A DNA stretch of 64,000 bases from Microbispora sp. NBC_01189 (GTDB lineage: Bacteria > Actinomycetota > Actinomycetes > Streptosporangiales > Streptosporangiaceae): assembly GCF_036010665.1 (NCBI RefSeq), contig NZ_CP108581.1:3205501-3269500 (forward strand), given 5' to 3'. Position numbers and translations under genes: made by a program. The notes under the pieces are model-generated. The model did not search any database and was not told the DNA's origin. It was given only the letters and a program-made list of their open reading frames with translations. This document shows positions 6,898-16,924 of this stretch, piece by piece. Position 1 is the stretch's first letter. The number at the start of each line of letters is the position of its first letter.

Positions 6898-8997
6898 ATG
6901 AGGCCAGCAGATACTAGTGGATGGGCGGCGCTCTGGGGTCCCCGGGGCAAGTGGCTCGCGGTCGTCCTGGCGATCGTCTTCTCCGGTCTGGCCCTGGCAC
7001 TCGGGGGCGCGTCGAAGGTCAACACCGACCCGGCCGCCGCGCTGCCCAGGGGCGCGGAGTCGGGCACGGTGGCCCGGCTGCAGCAGCGTCTCCCGAGCGG
7101 TCAGCTCGCGCCGGCCCTGGTCGTCTACAGCCGTGACGGCGGGCTGTCCGCAGGGGACCGGGCGTCGATCGACGCCGACGCGCGGCGGTTCACCTCCCTG
7201 GCGGCAGGCGGGCGGGTGCCGCCGCCCGTCTACTCGGAGAAAGGCGACGTGGCGCTGCTGAGCGTGCCGCTGCGCGGCGCGCTGCCGCTCGCCGATCTCA
7301 CCGGCACCGTACGGAAGATCCGCGCGGAGGCCGCGGCCGGTCTGCCCGCCGGGGCTCGGGCGCAGGTCACCGGCCCGGCCGGGTTCAAGGTCGACCTCGC
7401 GGCGGTGTTCGACGGCGCGAACTTCACCCTGCTGGCGGTCACCGCGTCGGTCGTCGCGCTCCTGTTGCTGATCACCTATCGCAGCCCCTGGCTGTGGCTG
7501 GTCCCCCTCGGCGTCATCGGCGTCGCCGACCAGGTCGCCGCCAAGATCGTCGCCGTGCTCACCCGCACGGCCGGGCTCACCGTGGACGACTCGACCCTCG
7601 GCATCACCTCCGTGCTGGTATTCGGCGCGGGCACCAACTACGCGTTGCTGCTCATCGCCCGTTATCGGGAGCAGCTTCGCGTCCACGACGACCGGCACCG
7701 GGCCATGGCGCGGGCCGTCCGCTCGGCGGCTTCGGCCATCCTGGCCAGCTCGGCGACGGTCACGCTCGCCCTGGTGACGCTGGTCCTCGCGGACTCGCCG
7801 GCGGTGCGCGGCATCGGCCTGGCCGGGGCGATCGGCATCGTGACCGCCGTCGGCTACGCCCTGCTGGTCCTGCCCGCCGTGCTCGTGCTGTTCGGCCGGG
7901 GGCTGTTCTGGCCGTTCGCCCCGAAGACGGGGCAGCCCGACCCGGCGCGGGGCGGCGTGTGGGCCCGCGTGGGCGGCGCGGTGTCGCGGCGGCCCGCACT
8001 GATGACCGCGGTGAGCGTGGCGGTGCTGGCCGTGCTGGCCCTGGGCGCCGCCGGGCTGAAGGTCGGCCTGTCGCAGACGGAGCAGTTCCGGGAGAAGGTG
8101 GAGGCGATCGCGGGGCAGGAGACGCTCAGCCGCGCCTTCCCGGCCGGGAGCGCACAGCCGCTCGTCCTGATCTCCCGCGCCTCGGCGGCGGAAGAGGTCG
8201 AGGCCGCCGCCTCGCGGGTGCCCGGGGTCGTGCGGGTCACGCCGGGCGACCGGACCGCCGAGTACGCCCGGGCCGACGTGGTGCTGGGGGCGGAACCGGG
8301 GACGGAGGCGGCGTTCTCGGCGGTCCGCGCGCTGCGCGCGGCCGTGCACGCCGTGCCGGAAGCGCAGGCCGTCGTCGGCGGGCAGGCGGCCGCCGATCTG
8401 GACGAACGCGACGCGGCCACGCGCGACCAGAAGCTGATCATGCCGCTCGTGCTGGGAGTGGTGTTGCTCGTCCTGCTCGCCCTGCTCCGCTCGGTGGTCG
8501 CGGCGGTGACGCTGGTGCTGACCGTGATCGCGAGCTTCGGGGCGAGCTTCGGCGCGGGCTGGTTCGCCTTCAGGCATCTGCTCGGCTTCCCCGCGCTCGA
8601 CCTCGACGTCCCGCTGCTGAGCTTCCTGTTCCTCGTGGCGCTGGGGATCGACTACAACATCTTCCTCGCCACCCGGGCCAGGGAGGAGGCGGCGGAACAG
8701 GGCACCCGCGAGGGCGTGGTCACCGCCCTCGCGGTGACCGGCGGGGTCATCACCAGCGCCGGGGTCCTGCTCGCCGCGGTGTTCTCGGTGCTCGGCGTGC
8801 TGCCGCTGATCACGCTCACCCAGATCGGGGTGATCGTCGGGTTCGGCGTGCTGCTCGACACGGTCCTCGTTCGCAGCGTGCTCGTCCCCGCGCTGGTCAC
8901 GCTGCTGGGCGACCGCTTCTGGTGGCCCGGAAACCCCGCCGCCGGGGCGTCGTCCACGCACACGTCCGAACGGGAGGCGGAGGCGGCCCGCCCCTGA
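6898..8997 (+). CDS. MMPL family (RND superfamily) transporter
   Basis: A 699-residue membrane protein with the two-fold RND layout: one N-terminal helix, an extracytoplasmic loop, a helix block, then a repeat of the same. The family motif occurs twice, as GTNYALLLIARYRE (about residue 245) in the first half and GIDYNIFLATRARE (about residue 550) in the second. The first copy has Asn where most members have Asp. MMPL proteins export lipids, siderophores or drugs using the proton gradient. Divergent control by the MarR repressor suggests an inducible drug or lipid efflux pump. ATG 6898 follows GGAAAGAG by seven bases. Confidence 0.9.
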   Translation: MRPADTSGWAALWGPRGKWLAVVLAIVFSGLALALGGASKVNTDPAAALPRGAESGTVARLQQRLPSGQLAPALVVYSRDGGLSAGDRASIDADARRFTSLAAGGRVPPPVYSEKGDVALLSVPLRGALPLADLTGTVRKIRAEAAAGLPAGARAQVTGPAGFKVDLAAVFDGANFTLLAVTASVVALLLLITYRSPWLWLVPLGVIGVADQVAAKIVAVLTRTAGLTVDDSTLGITSVLVFGAGTNYALLLIARYREQLRVHDDRHRAMARAVRSAASAILASSATVTLALVTLVLADSPAVRGIGLAGAIGIVTAVGYALLVLPAVLVLFGRGLFWPFAPKTGQPDPARGGVWARVGGAVSRRPALMTAVSVAVLAVLALGAAGLKVGLSQTEQFREKVEAIAGQETLSRAFPAGSAQPLVLISRASAAEEVEAAASRVPGVVRVTPGDRTAEYARADVVLGAEPGTEAAFSAVRALRAAVHAVPEAQAVVGGQAAADLDERDAATRDQKLIMPLVLGVVLLVLLALLRSVVAAVTLVLTVIASFGASFGAGWFAFRHLLGFPALDLDVPLLSFLFLVALGIDYNIFLATRAREEAAEQGTREGVVTALAVTGGVITSAGVLLAAVFSVLGVLPLITLTQIGVIVGFGVLLDTVLVRSVLVPALVTLLGDRFWWPGNPAAGASSTHTSEREAEAARP

Positions 8998-9014
8998 TCA
9001 CCCCGTACAGACGG

Positions 9015-12000
9015 TCAGGCCGGGACGGGCAGAGGGGCCGCGCCCGCCTGCGTGCTCGCCTGCGTGCTCGCCTGCCCCCCGGCCGGGCGCCGTACGAGCA
9101 CGCCCACGAGCGTGGCGGCCGCGGCGCTGGTGAGGCCGATGACCCAGCCCCCCGGTCCGAGCGGACGGCAACCGAAGACGGTGCTGACTCCCGGCACCGT
9201 GACGATGAACCCCAGGACGGCGAGCGACGACAGGGCGGCCAGCGCGATCACCCGGTCCCGCCCGCCCTCCACCAGCGTCTGCATGAGCTGGGCCGACACG
9301 AGCGCGACGAGACCGATCGTGTTGGCCCGCGTGCGGGTGCCGCTGAGGCGGCCGGCGAGCCACGCGGCCGTCGCCGCGCCCGCCGTCACCACGGCCCGCA
9401 GGTAGATGTCGCGGGTCAGCGACGCGCCCAGCGACGCCTCGGGGCCCTCGGCGAGCAGCCTCTCCGGGTCGGTCGAGGCCGGCGGCCGTACGGCGACCAC
9501 CATGGCCGGCACCATGTCCGTGAGGAGGTTGACCAGCAGGAGCTGCCGGGCGTTGAGCGCGCTGCCGCCCGCGAGCAGGCTGGACCCCACGGTGAAGGCG
9601 ATCTCGCCGATGTTGCCGCCGAGGAGGATGCTCAGCGAGTCGCGCACCGAGCTCCACATCGCCCGGCCCTCGACGATGGCGTCCACGATCGTCTCGATGC
9701 GGTCGTCGGTCACGACGAGGTCGGCGGCGGCCCGGGCGGCGGGGGTGGCCCGCGAGCCCAGGGCGATGCCGACGTCGGCCGTGCGGATGGCGGGCGCGTC
9801 GTTCGCGCCGTCGCCGGTGACGGCCACGACCTCTCCGGCGCGGCGCAGGCAGGTGACGATCCTGGCCTTGTGGGCGGGGGTGGCCCGGGCGAAGACCGAC
9901 ACCTCGGGCAGCATCTTGGTCAGCGTCTCGTCGTCGATCTCGTCCAGCGCGGGGCCGGTCATCACCCGCCCGCCGTTCAGCGCGTTCAGTTCGACCGCGA
10001 TCGCCTCGGCGGTGCTGGGGTGGTCGCCGGTGACCATGACGACCCGGACCCCGGCCCGCATGAGGCGGCCGACGCTCTGCGCGGCCGTGGGCCTGACCGG
10101 GTCGGCCAGGCCCAGGAAGCCGAGGAAGCACAGCTCATCGATGCGCGACTCGTCCAGGTCGCGCCGGTCGGACGCGGTCCGCTGCGCGACGGCGAGCACC
10201 CGGTATCCCTGCCGGGCCAGCCGGTCCACCTCCTGCTCCAGCTCCAGCCGTACGGACTCGTCGCAGGGCACCTCACCGGTCTCCCGGTGGACCGTGGCGC
10301 AGTGGGTGAGCACGACCTCGGGGGCGCCCTTCACGCTGAGCAGGTGGCCGTGCTCGGTGCGGCCGAGCACGGCGTGGTATCCCCGGCCGGGCTCGAACGG
10401 CATCTCGTCCACGCGTTCCCAGTGGCCGAACCCCTCCCCGGGGGTGACCTCCAGCCGGTTGGCGCCCTCCAGCACGGCGCGGTCGGTCGGGTGGGCGATC
10501 ACCCGTCCGGCGCCGGACCGGGGGCTCGCCCGTACGGCGGCGGCGAGGACGCGCCGCAGCGTGGCGTCCGCGCCGTCCGCGCCGACCGTTTCGACCGGGC
10601 GGCCCGCGCGTCCGTCGGAGAGGTGACGCAGGCTGATCCGGCCCTCGGTCAGCGTGCCCGTCTTGTCGAAGCACAGCACGCCGACCCGGCCGAGGGCCTC
10701 GATCGTGGACGGGTTGCGCACCAGGGCGGCCCGCCTGGACAGCCGCCGGGCGGCGGCGAGCTCCGCCGCGGTCGCCACGAACGGCAGCCCCTCGGGCACG
10801 GCGGCGACCGTCAGGCTGACCGCGGGGGTGAGCGCCTGGGCGAGGGACCGCCCGCGCAGGAGGTCGGTCACGAGCAGCACCACCCCCGAGGCGATCGAGA
10901 GTGGGAGGATCCGCCGGCTCAGCTCCCGCAGGCGCAGCTCGACTCCGGTCGGCGGGCCGGGTTCACTCGCGAGCCGGGCGCTGCGCCCGGCCTCCGTCAG
11001 GTCGCCGGTCGCGACGATCACCGCCCGGCCGCTGCCGGCCGCGACCGTCGTCCCCTGGTAGACCATCGAGACGCGGTCGGCGACGGCCGCCGCCATGGTC
11101 GGCGCGGCCGTCTTGGCGACCAGCTGGGACTCCCCGGTGAGGCTGGACTCGTCGAGCTCCAGCCCGACCGCCTTGATGACGCGGGCGTCGGCGGGCACGG
11201 CGTCGCCCGCGCGCAGTTCGATGACGTCGCCGGGGGCGAGGTCGTCCTTGGTGGCCTCGACCACTCCCTCGGGGCGGCGCAGCCGTACGAGGACCTCGGT
11301 CGACTCGGTCAGGCGGTGCAGCGCCTGGTCGGCCTTGAACCGCTGCACGCCGCCGAGGAACGCGTTGACGACCATGACGCCGCCGATCAGCACGGCGTCC
11401 AGCATCGAGCCGACCATGGCGGAGATGCCCGCGCCGGTGGCGAGGGCGGGCGTGAGCGGGTTGGCGAGCTCCTCCACGGTGGCCCGGGCCAGCGAGTGCG
11501 GCGGTTCCTCCTCCTCGGGCACTGCCTGCGCGCGCCGCCTGTCCGCCTCCTGCCCGGCGATGCCGGACGGCGAGGAGTCGAGCCGGGAGAGCACCTCCCG
11601 GGCCGACATGGCGTGCCACGGGGTGGTGTCGGCGCGGGGCGGGGCGGGGATGCGCCCGGCGCCGCGCCCGGTCCACTCGCCGAGCACGATGGCGGCCCCG
11701 GAGACGGCGGCGCCCGCGATCTGCGCTCGCCGCAGGGCCGTGGCGGCCGGGCCCGCGAGGGCCAGCAGGGTGCCGACGACCGCGCCCGCGGCACCGAGCC
11801 TTACGGCGTTCGCGCTGGTGCCCCGCGCGCGGGGCAGACAGCGCAGGAACAGGTGGACGCCCTGCAGCTCTCCCGCCACGTCGGCGTCCCACGGCACGAT
11901 CCCCTGTGTATCGACGACCCCCACGCCGACGTCGGCCTGGGCCAGCGCGTGCCGGGCGCACGCGGACACGACGACCACGCAGTGACCCTCCGCCTGCAGC

Positions 12001-13424
12001 TCGTAGACGCGCCCGGCGAGCTCGGCGCCGCCGGGCAGCATGCGGGGGATCGCGAGACGTCGCGCCAGGCCCTCGTCGCCGCCCGCGAGGAAGACGGTGC
12101 CCGAATCCCTGGCCGCCCCCTTGGCCGCGCTGACGACGGGCACGGCCAGGGCGTCGATCTCCGGGGCGAGACCGGCGACGGCCACCCGGGCGCCGTCCCT
12201 GGTCACCTCCACGGCCCGCAGCCCCCGGCTCCGCCAGTCGTCGCCGCCGGGAACGAGCCGCCCGGGGTCCGGCAGCGGCCGGGCCGACCACCCGTCCCCG
12301 TTCCGGACGCGCCCGGGATCGGCGAAGTCGATGAGGGAGTAGAGCCGGGAATACAGCTCGTCGGTGTCGAGGCCCTCCACCAGCGGCTCGACCCGGTCGA
12401 TCGTCCACGAGCCGGTCGTGAGGGCGGCGGCGTCGAGGATCACGGTGTCGACGCGGTCCATCGTGCGCAGGGTGTCGGCGTCGAAGACGACGGTGCCGTG
12501 TTCGCCGAGCGCGCGGAGGACGGCGCCGGAGAACGCCTCCCGGCCAAGATGGGCCGCCCGGGGGGTGGCCGAGACGAGCACGGACACCGCCCGCTCGCCG
12601 TGGGTGAGAAACCGGGCCGCCGCGTAGCCCGCGGCGCTGATCGGGCCGACCACGTCGGCGTACCGCTCGATCGGGCCGTGCGGGAGAGGGCAGGGCCGGG
12701 GTCGCGACCCGGCCCTGACGTGGTGGTAGGCGCCCGGCCGCTCGGCCAGCCGTTCCTCCAGGTCCTCCCAGGCGTACCGGCCCGCCCTGGTCTCCACGTA
12801 GCGGCCGAACGACGCCACCGCCTGCACCAGCAGTCCCGCCGGGCGGAGGGTGAGCGTCTGGGTGACCAGGTTGGCCGTGGTGAAGAGGACCTCGGCGGGC
12901 CGCCGGCCGAGGCGCCGGTCGAGCTCCTCGCGGAGCGCGGGCGTCGCGTTGACGAGCTGCACCAGCGAGGGCACGGCGGCGGGGAGCTGTGGCACGCGCA
13001 CCGCCTTCGCGAGGAAGACCCACCCGATCCCGGCCAGACCCGCGCCCAGCCGTACGGTCGCCCTCAGGTGCTCGTGCGCGAGGTGGACGGGGGTCTCGTG
13101 GGCGTGCTCCTCCAGCGAGTCGAGCTCGGTGGCGATCCTCAGGAGCTCGTCCCGGTCGGTCAGCTCGGGGTCACAGGCGACGAAGACGCAGGAGAGGCGG
13201 CCGTTGACCTCCGCCCGTTCCACGCCGGCTACCTCGCCCAGCCGCGTCTCCAGCCGTGTGACGGCCTCCTCGGAGCCGGGCCGGCCGATGCCGTGCAGGC
13301 CGATGCGCAGCCCTCCCGGGCAGAGACGCACCTCACGGGTGCACGGCAGCAGGTCGCGGAGTGGCTCGGGCAGCACGCTCCGCAGCAGGGCCACCGACGT
13401 CGTGAGCCCCTGAGTGAGGATCAT
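9015..13424 (-). CDS. very large P-type ATPase (CtpI-like) with degenerate N-terminal ATPase half
   Basis: A 1,469-residue membrane ATPase. The C-terminal half is complete: actuator TGES (about residue 760), PEGLP in the transport helix (about 876), phosphorylation site [12 protein letters not shown] with Asp920, and hinge GDGANDAPA (about 1199). PEGLP is typical of P2-type Ca2+/Mn2+-like pumps, not of CPC heavy-metal pumps. The N-terminal half starts with an HMA-like ferredoxin fold without CxxC. It later contains [10 protein letters not shown], aligned with DKTGTLT (Asp331), and [10 protein letters not shown], aligned with ADVGIALG, so it reads as a second, decayed ATPase. Mycobacterial CtpI proteins have similar length. 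ATG 13424 has GGAGG just upstream. The ion is unknown. Confidence 0.85.
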   Translation of the reverse strand: MILTQGLTTSVALLRSVLPEPLRDLLPCTREVRLCPGGLRIGLHGIGRPGSEEAVTRLETRLGEVAGVERAEVNGRLSCVFVACDPELTDRDELLRIATELDSLEEHAHETPVHLAHEHLRATVRLGAGLAGIGWVFLAKAVRVPQLPAAVPSLVQLVNATPALREELDRRLGRRPAEVLFTTANLVTQTLTLRPAGLLVQAVASFGRYVETRAGRYAWEDLEERLAERPGAYHHVRAGSRPRPCPLPHGPIERYADVVGPISAAGYAAARFLTHGERAVSVLVSATPRAAHLGREAFSGAVLRALGEHGTVVFDADTLRTMDRVDTVILDAAALTTGSWTIDRVEPLVEGLDTDELYSRLYSLIDFADPGRVRNGDGWSARPLPDPGRLVPGGDDWRSRGLRAVEVTRDGARVAVAGLAPEIDALAVPVVSAAKGAARDSGTVFLAGGDEGLARRLAIPRMLPGGAELAGRVYELQAEGHCVVVVSACARHALAQADVGVGVVDTQGIVPWDADVAGELQGVHLFLRCLPRARGTSANAVRLGAAGAVVGTLLALAGPAATALRRAQIAGAAVSGAAIVLGEWTGRGAGRIPAPPRADTTPWHAMSAREVLSRLDSSPSGIAGQEADRRRAQAVPEEEEPPHSLARATVEELANPLTPALATGAGISAMVGSMLDAVLIGGVMVVNAFLGGVQRFKADQALHRLTESTEVLVRLRRPEGVVEATKDDLAPGDVIELRAGDAVPADARVIKAVGLELDESSLTGESQLVAKTAAPTMAAAVADRVSMVYQGTTVAAGSGRAVIVATGDLTEAGRSARLASEPGPPTGVELRLRELSRRILPLSIASGVVLLVTDLLRGRSLAQALTPAVSLTVAAVPEGLPFVATAAELAAARRLSRRAALVRNPSTIEALGRVGVLCFDKTGTLTEGRISLRHLSDGRAGRPVETVGADGADATLRRVLAAAVRASPRSGAGRVIAHPTDRAVLEGANRLEVTPGEGFGHWERVDEMPFEPGRGYHAVLGRTEHGHLLSVKGAPEVVLTHCATVHRETGEVPCDESVRLELEQEVDRLARQGYRVLAVAQRTASDRRDLDESRIDELCFLGFLGLADPVRPTAAQSVGRLMRAGVRVVMVTGDHPSTAEAIAVELNALNGGRVMTGPALDEIDDETLTKMLPEVSVFARATPAHKARIVTCLRRAGEVVAVTGDGANDAPAIRTADVGIALGSRATPAARAAADLVVTDDRIETIVDAIVEGRAMWSSVRDSLSILLGGNIGEIAFTVGSSLLAGGSALNARQLLLVNLLTDMVPAMVVAVRPPASTDPERLLAEGPEASLGASLTRDIYLRAVVTAGAATAAWLAGRLSGTRTRANTIGLVALVSAQLMQTLVEGGRDRVIALAALSSLAVLGFIVTVPGVSTVFGCRPLGPGGWVIGLTSAAAATLVGVLVRRPAGGQASTQASTQAGAAPLPVPA

Positions 13425-13575
13425 CACCCCTCCTCGCGAGAGTCGGGGGGAACTCACGAATTACGGTAAAACGGCCGGACGACCGTCCTCCGATACTTTT
13501 CCTCCATCCGCGCCGACGGAAACGCGTCGGCCGGAAGGGCTGGCGGAAAGGACTCGCGGGAAGGGTTGACCCGGC

Positions 13576-13920
13576 TCAGGCCATCGTGAAGGCGGGCCAG
13601 TCGAGCAGGAGCAGCAGCTTGCGGAGCGCGGGCCGCACGTTGTCGAGCCGGATGGGGTGGCCGACCGGCGAGTCGGACAGCACGGCCAGGGCGCGCAGGC
13701 CGTAGAGGTCGATGAACTTCAGTTCGGCCACGTCCACGGCCTGTGCGTCGGCCTTCGTCCAGGCCTTGTTCAGGGCACCGGCGATGGCGTCGCCGTTGGT
13801 GAGATCGATCTGGCCGATCAGGCGGACGGACCCGTCCGCGGAGGTGCTGATGCTGAGTTGCGGGTCCGTGTAGAGCAGATTCCTGGTGCGAGTGGATTCG
13901 AACGACCCATTGACGGTCAT
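13576..13920 (-). CDS. STAS domain protein (anti-sigma factor antagonist-like)
   Basis: A 114-residue single STAS domain like those that release sigma factors from anti-sigma partners. The core AVDVAELKFIDLYGLRALAVL corresponds to the phosphorylation loop, but the usual DSSG is DLYG: the phosphorylatable Ser is replaced by Tyr. The protein therefore cannot be controlled by Ser phosphorylation in the normal way, and may be constitutively active or respond to something else. The start at ATG 13920 gives the typical domain length; the frame is open further upstream. No anti-sigma kinase lies nearby. Convergent or tandem partners are absent. Confidence 0.8.
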   Translation of the reverse strand: MTVNGSFESTRTRNLLYTDPQLSISTSADGSVRLIGQIDLTNGDAIAGALNKAWTKADAQAVDVAELKFIDLYGLRALAVLSDSPVGHPIRLDNVRPALRKLLLLLDWPAFTMA

Positions 13921-14137
13921 GATGCGGTGCCGCCTTCCTGTAGAGGGGCAACCACCTTCGAGCATCACCGTCCGCACCGACCGGTGTCAACCGGGCCGAC
14001 GGCCGTACGCGGAGCAGGGCGGCCGTCACTCCGTCGCCGGACGTGACGCCGCCTGCACTGATACCCGTACGGTCCCGCGTGGGGACAGTGACCTAACTCA
14101 CGTTTGTGCCGAGGCGATAATCGCAGGACTATCGATC

Positions 14138-14977
14138 TCAGGGCTTACGGGCCAGGCCACCCAACCACGTGTGATAGGTGATCCCGCGGTCCACCGGCTC
14201 GCCGGGGTCCGGCCGCCACTCCGCGAGCGGGACCACGCCGGGCTCCAGGAGTTCCATGTCGCCGAAGTACGCGAGGATCTCGTCGCGCGTGCGCCACCGG
14301 CCGGTGCCGAGGTTCTCGTTGAACAGCTTCTCGGCGGTGGTCGCCTGCGCCGAGACCTCGGGCATGGACGGGCCGGGGTTGTGGAAGTGGGACAGCGCCA
14401 GGTAGCTGCCGGACGGCAGGGCCTCCCGGAAACGGGCGGCGATCGCGTGGGGGTCCTCGTGGTCGTTGAGGTGGTGCAGGATCGCGAACAGCAGCAGGGC
14501 CACCGGCTGCGTGAAGTCGATGAGGTCGCGCACCGCGGGGTGGTTCAGGATCGACTCCGGGTCGCGGATGTCGGCCTCGATGACCATGGTGCTCCCGTTC
14601 GTGGCGAGCAGCGCCCGGCCGTGGACGAGCACGATGGGGTCGTTGTCGACGTAGACGACCCGCGAGTCGGGGGCGGCCTCCTGGGCGACCTGGTGCACGT
14701 TGCCCTGGGTGGGCAGGCCGGAGCCGATGTCGAGGAACTGCCGGATGCCCGCCTCGGTCGCCAGGTGGCGGACGACGCGCCGGAGGAAGGCGCGGTTCGA
14801 CCGGCCGGCCGCCGGGGCGTCCGGCGCGATCTTCAGGGTCGCCTCGCCTATCTGGCGGTCGATGGCGAAGTTGTCCTTGCCGCCGAGGAAGAAGTCGTAG
14901 ACACGGGCGATGCTCGGCTTGCTCGTGTCGATTCGGGCCGCTCTCGCGGCGGCCTCGCGCTGGGCGTCGTCGTCCAC
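14138..14977 (-). CDS. DUF574-type SAM-dependent methyltransferase
   Basis: A 279-residue protein of the actinomycete family annotated as S-adenosyl methyltransferase. The hallmark N-terminus SIARVYDFFLGGKDNFAIDR is followed by the SAM-binding loop FLDIGSGLPTQGNVH, the acidic strand end VVYVDNDPIVL, and ALLLFAILHHLND. Actinomycetes carry many paralogs, often next to regulatory genes; their substrates are unknown. The start is GTG 14977 with AGGA six bases upstream. An inverted repeat sits in the leader (14991-15048). Confidence 0.88.
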   Translation of the reverse strand: MDDDAQREAAARAARIDTSKPSIARVYDFFLGGKDNFAIDRQIGEATLKIAPDAPAAGRSNRAFLRRVVRHLATEAGIRQFLDIGSGLPTQGNVHQVAQEAAPDSRVVYVDNDPIVLVHGRALLATNGSTMVIEADIRDPESILNHPAVRDLIDFTQPVALLLFAILHHLNDHEDPHAIAARFREALPSGSYLALSHFHNPGPSMPEVSAQATTAEKLFNENLGTGRWRTRDEILAYFGDMELLEPGVVPLAEWRPDPGEPVDRGITYHTWLGGLARKP

Positions 14978-14990
14978 GATCCGTCCTGTT

Positions 14991-15048
14991 CCCCTCGCCG
15001 TACCGGTTCAGATCGCGATCATGCTAGAGCCGCGCGAGGGGCGAGGGG
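14991..15048. promoter_or_regulatory. inverted repeat in the leader of the methyltransferase gene
   Basis: CCCCTCGCC at 14991-14999 is perfectly complementary to GGCGAGGGG at 15040-15048, separated by 40 bp. It begins 13 bp upstream of the GTG start of the minus-strand methyltransferase gene. A leader hairpin or two half-sites are both possible. The remaining region to 15152 holds no gene; it is AT-richer and probably contains the promoter. Confidence 0.3.
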
Positions 15049-15152
15049 GGTGATTTGCGATAAGTGGTATGGATAGGTCGGTCAATGAATACAAGGCTGT
15101 TACATTCAGACCTTTGTCCTGTCGACTGTGGGCGTTTCGGTCATGTTTCGGG

Positions 15153-15656
15153 TCAGACGCTGACGCCGACCCCGCCGCGGGTGTGTGCGCCGTACCGTTC
15201 CAGCTCCCGGGCCAGGTCGAGCGGCCTGATCGTGGTGCGTCCGGCCAGGAGCTCGTCGGTGATCAGGGCGGCGGGCACGAGCCAGGAGACCTCGAACTCC
15301 AGCCCGTCGGGGTCCTTCGCGTAGAGGGCCTTGGTGGTCGCGTGGTCGGACGCGCCGACCAGGGCGTTCATCGCGGCGAGCCGGGTCGCGACGCGGTCGA
15401 GCTCGGCGAGCGTGTCGACCTCCCACGCGAGGTGGTAGAGCCCCACCGTCGCCCGGCCCGCCGACGACGGCCCCGCCTGCGCGCCGATCTGGAAGAGCCC
15501 GAGGTCGTGGTCGTTCGACGACCCTTCGGCCTGCAGGAACGCCGCCCCGGGGAGCGCGTTGACGACCCGGAAGCCGAGCGCCTCCCGGTAGAAGGTCACA
15601 CTGCGGTCGACGTCCCGCACATAGAGCACCGCGTGGTTGAGCCGCTGGACCGGCAT
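15153..15656 (-). CDS. VOC family protein (glyoxalase / extradiol dioxygenase-like)
   Basis: A 167-residue vicinal-oxygen-chelate protein. LNHAVLYVRDVDRSVTFYREALGF gives the first His ligand. GLYHLAWEVDTLAELDR carries the second, and YAKDPDGLEFEV supplies the Glu ligand. A C-terminal extension of about 45 residues (LAGRTTIRPLDLARELERYG) is seen in catechol-2,3-dioxygenase-like members. The reaction is not predictable. It lies downstream of the ROK gene but has its own promoter with a palindrome between the -10 box and the start. Confidence 0.85.
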   Translation of the reverse strand: MPVQRLNHAVLYVRDVDRSVTFYREALGFRVVNALPGAAFLQAEGSSNDHDLGLFQIGAQAGPSSAGRATVGLYHLAWEVDTLAELDRVATRLAAMNALVGASDHATTKALYAKDPDGLEFEVSWLVPAALITDELLAGRTTIRPLDLARELERYGAHTRGGVGVSV

Positions 15657-15668
15657 GACGCCCTCCCG

Positions 15669-15706
15669 TTACTTGATCCCGTTACTTGAGCTTTCAAGTA
15701 AGTCTA
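15669..15706 (-). promoter_or_regulatory. promoter and palindromic operator of the VOC gene
   Basis: A perfect inverted repeat TTACTTGA/TCAAGTAA (15682-15701) with a 4-bp centre lies between a -10 box TAGACT (minus strand, 15701-15706) and the start at 15656. A further half-site of the same sequence (15669-15676) sits nearer the gene, giving a 13-bp direct repeat. The TACTTGA half-site type is common for HxlR/MarR-class repressors in actinomycetes, but no such gene is adjacent. Confidence 0.55.
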
Positions 15707-15708
15707 GC

Positions 15709-16881
15709 TCAGGCGTGCAAAAGGGCGGCGGGGTCGGCCATGACCTGCTCGATCACCTGGCCCGCCGCGCCGAGGGCGGCCGCCTCCGCGCCGAGCCGCG
15801 ACACGATCACCGGTGGCACGGTGCCGCGCATCTGGCCGAGGCGGGCCCGCAGCGTGTCCCCGACCACGTCGCCGATCCAGCGGAAGAGCGGCGCGTAGAT
15901 CCCGCCGAGGACGATGGCGCCGGGATCCACCAGGTTGATCGCCGACGACAGGGCCACCCCGAGCGCCCACGCCGCCCGCTCGCAGGCTGCCCGCGCACTC
16001 TCGTCGCCCTCCCGCAGACGCTGGGCCACCCGCGCGACGCCCAGCTGGCCGCGGACGACCCCGGCGGCGGCCAGCAGCGCGTCCTGCCCGGCGTACTGTT
16101 CGAGGCATCCCCGGCCGCCGCAGCGGCACCGCGGTCCGTCGGGCGCGACCACGACGTGCCCGAGCTCGCCGGCGAACCCGTGCGCCCCCCGGAAGAGCCG
16201 GCCTCCGACGACGAGCCCGGCTCCGATGCCGATCTCCCCTGAAACGTGCAGAAAATCGGACAATCCCGAGCCGAACCACAGCTCCCCGAGCGCGGCCAGG
16301 TTCGCCTCGTTCTCGACGCGTACGGGGAAGGGGAAGTGCCGGATGAGCGATGCCAGCGGGACATCGCGCCAGCCCAGGTTGGGAGCGTTCCTGACGTCGC
16401 CCGTGGTCCTGTCCACGGGGCCGGGCACGGCCAGCACCCCGCCGACCACCCGGAGGCCCTTCTCCACAGCTTCGTCCACAACGGATGCGGCCAGATCCCC
16501 AAGTCGCGCGATGCTGTCCACAGGGGGTGCGGCGCGGTTGTCCACAGCCTGTGTACGGCGTAGCCGCACGGTCCGGGCGAGGTCGACCACGCACACGGCC
16601 AGGTAGTCGACGTTCACCTCCAGGCCGAGAGCGGCCACGCGGCGCCCGCTGATCCGGAGCTCGACCCCGGGCCTGCCGCGCTCGCCGTCCCGGACGGCGC
16701 CGGTCTCCACCACCAGGCCGCCCTCGATGAGGTCGCCGACCAGCTTGGAGACGGTCGTCTTGGTCAGGCCCGTTATCTCGGCGAGAGCGGCCCGGGTCAC
16801 CGCGCCGCGCGCGCCCACCTCGCCCAGCACGAGTGCCAGGTTCCGGGCGCGCATCGCGTCGTGTCGTACGGCCTGCGACAT
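15709..16881 (-). CDS. xylR: ROK family transcriptional repressor (xylose regulator, XylR-like)
   Basis: A 390-residue ROK protein. The N-terminal winged helix (LAEITGLTKTTVSKLVGDLIEGG) is followed by a sugar-kinase-like domain. The zinc-binding motif is CRCGGRGCLEQYAG, and the sugar-site segment GAHGFAGELGHV precedes it. It diverges from xylA-xylB and is surely their repressor, with xylose as inducer. ATG 16881 has GGAGGG five bases upstream. The binding site is probably the TTAGTC/GACTAA repeat at 16953-16973. The gene name is by position and family. Confidence 0.88.
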   Translation of the reverse strand: MSQAVRHDAMRARNLALVLGEVGARGAVTRAALAEITGLTKTTVSKLVGDLIEGGLVVETGAVRDGERGRPGVELRISGRRVAALGLEVNVDYLAVCVVDLARTVRLRRTQAVDNRAAPPVDSIARLGDLAASVVDEAVEKGLRVVGGVLAVPGPVDRTTGDVRNAPNLGWRDVPLASLIRHFPFPVRVENEANLAALGELWFGSGLSDFLHVSGEIGIGAGLVVGGRLFRGAHGFAGELGHVVVAPDGPRCRCGGRGCLEQYAGQDALLAAAGVVRGQLGVARVAQRLREGDESARAACERAAWALGVALSSAINLVDPGAIVLGGIYAPLFRWIGDVVGDTLRARLGQMRGTVPPVIVSRLGAEAAALGAAGQVIEQVMADPAALLHA

Positions 16882-16924
16882 CACACCCTCCACTATCGGG
16901 CGTTGAAGACCTGGACACGCCCTC

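Noticed and set aside
7494..13469. Very long open frame on the plus strand running antisense through the P-type ATPase gene
   Set aside because: Composition is Arg/Gly/Ala-rich with no motifs. It is a shadow of the high-GC third-position bias of the real genes it overlaps (MMPL and ATPase).
14138..15656. Methyltransferase and VOC genes as part of the xylose operon
   Set aside because: The VOC gene has its own -10 box and operator, and 175 bp without a gene separates it from the methyltransferase gene.
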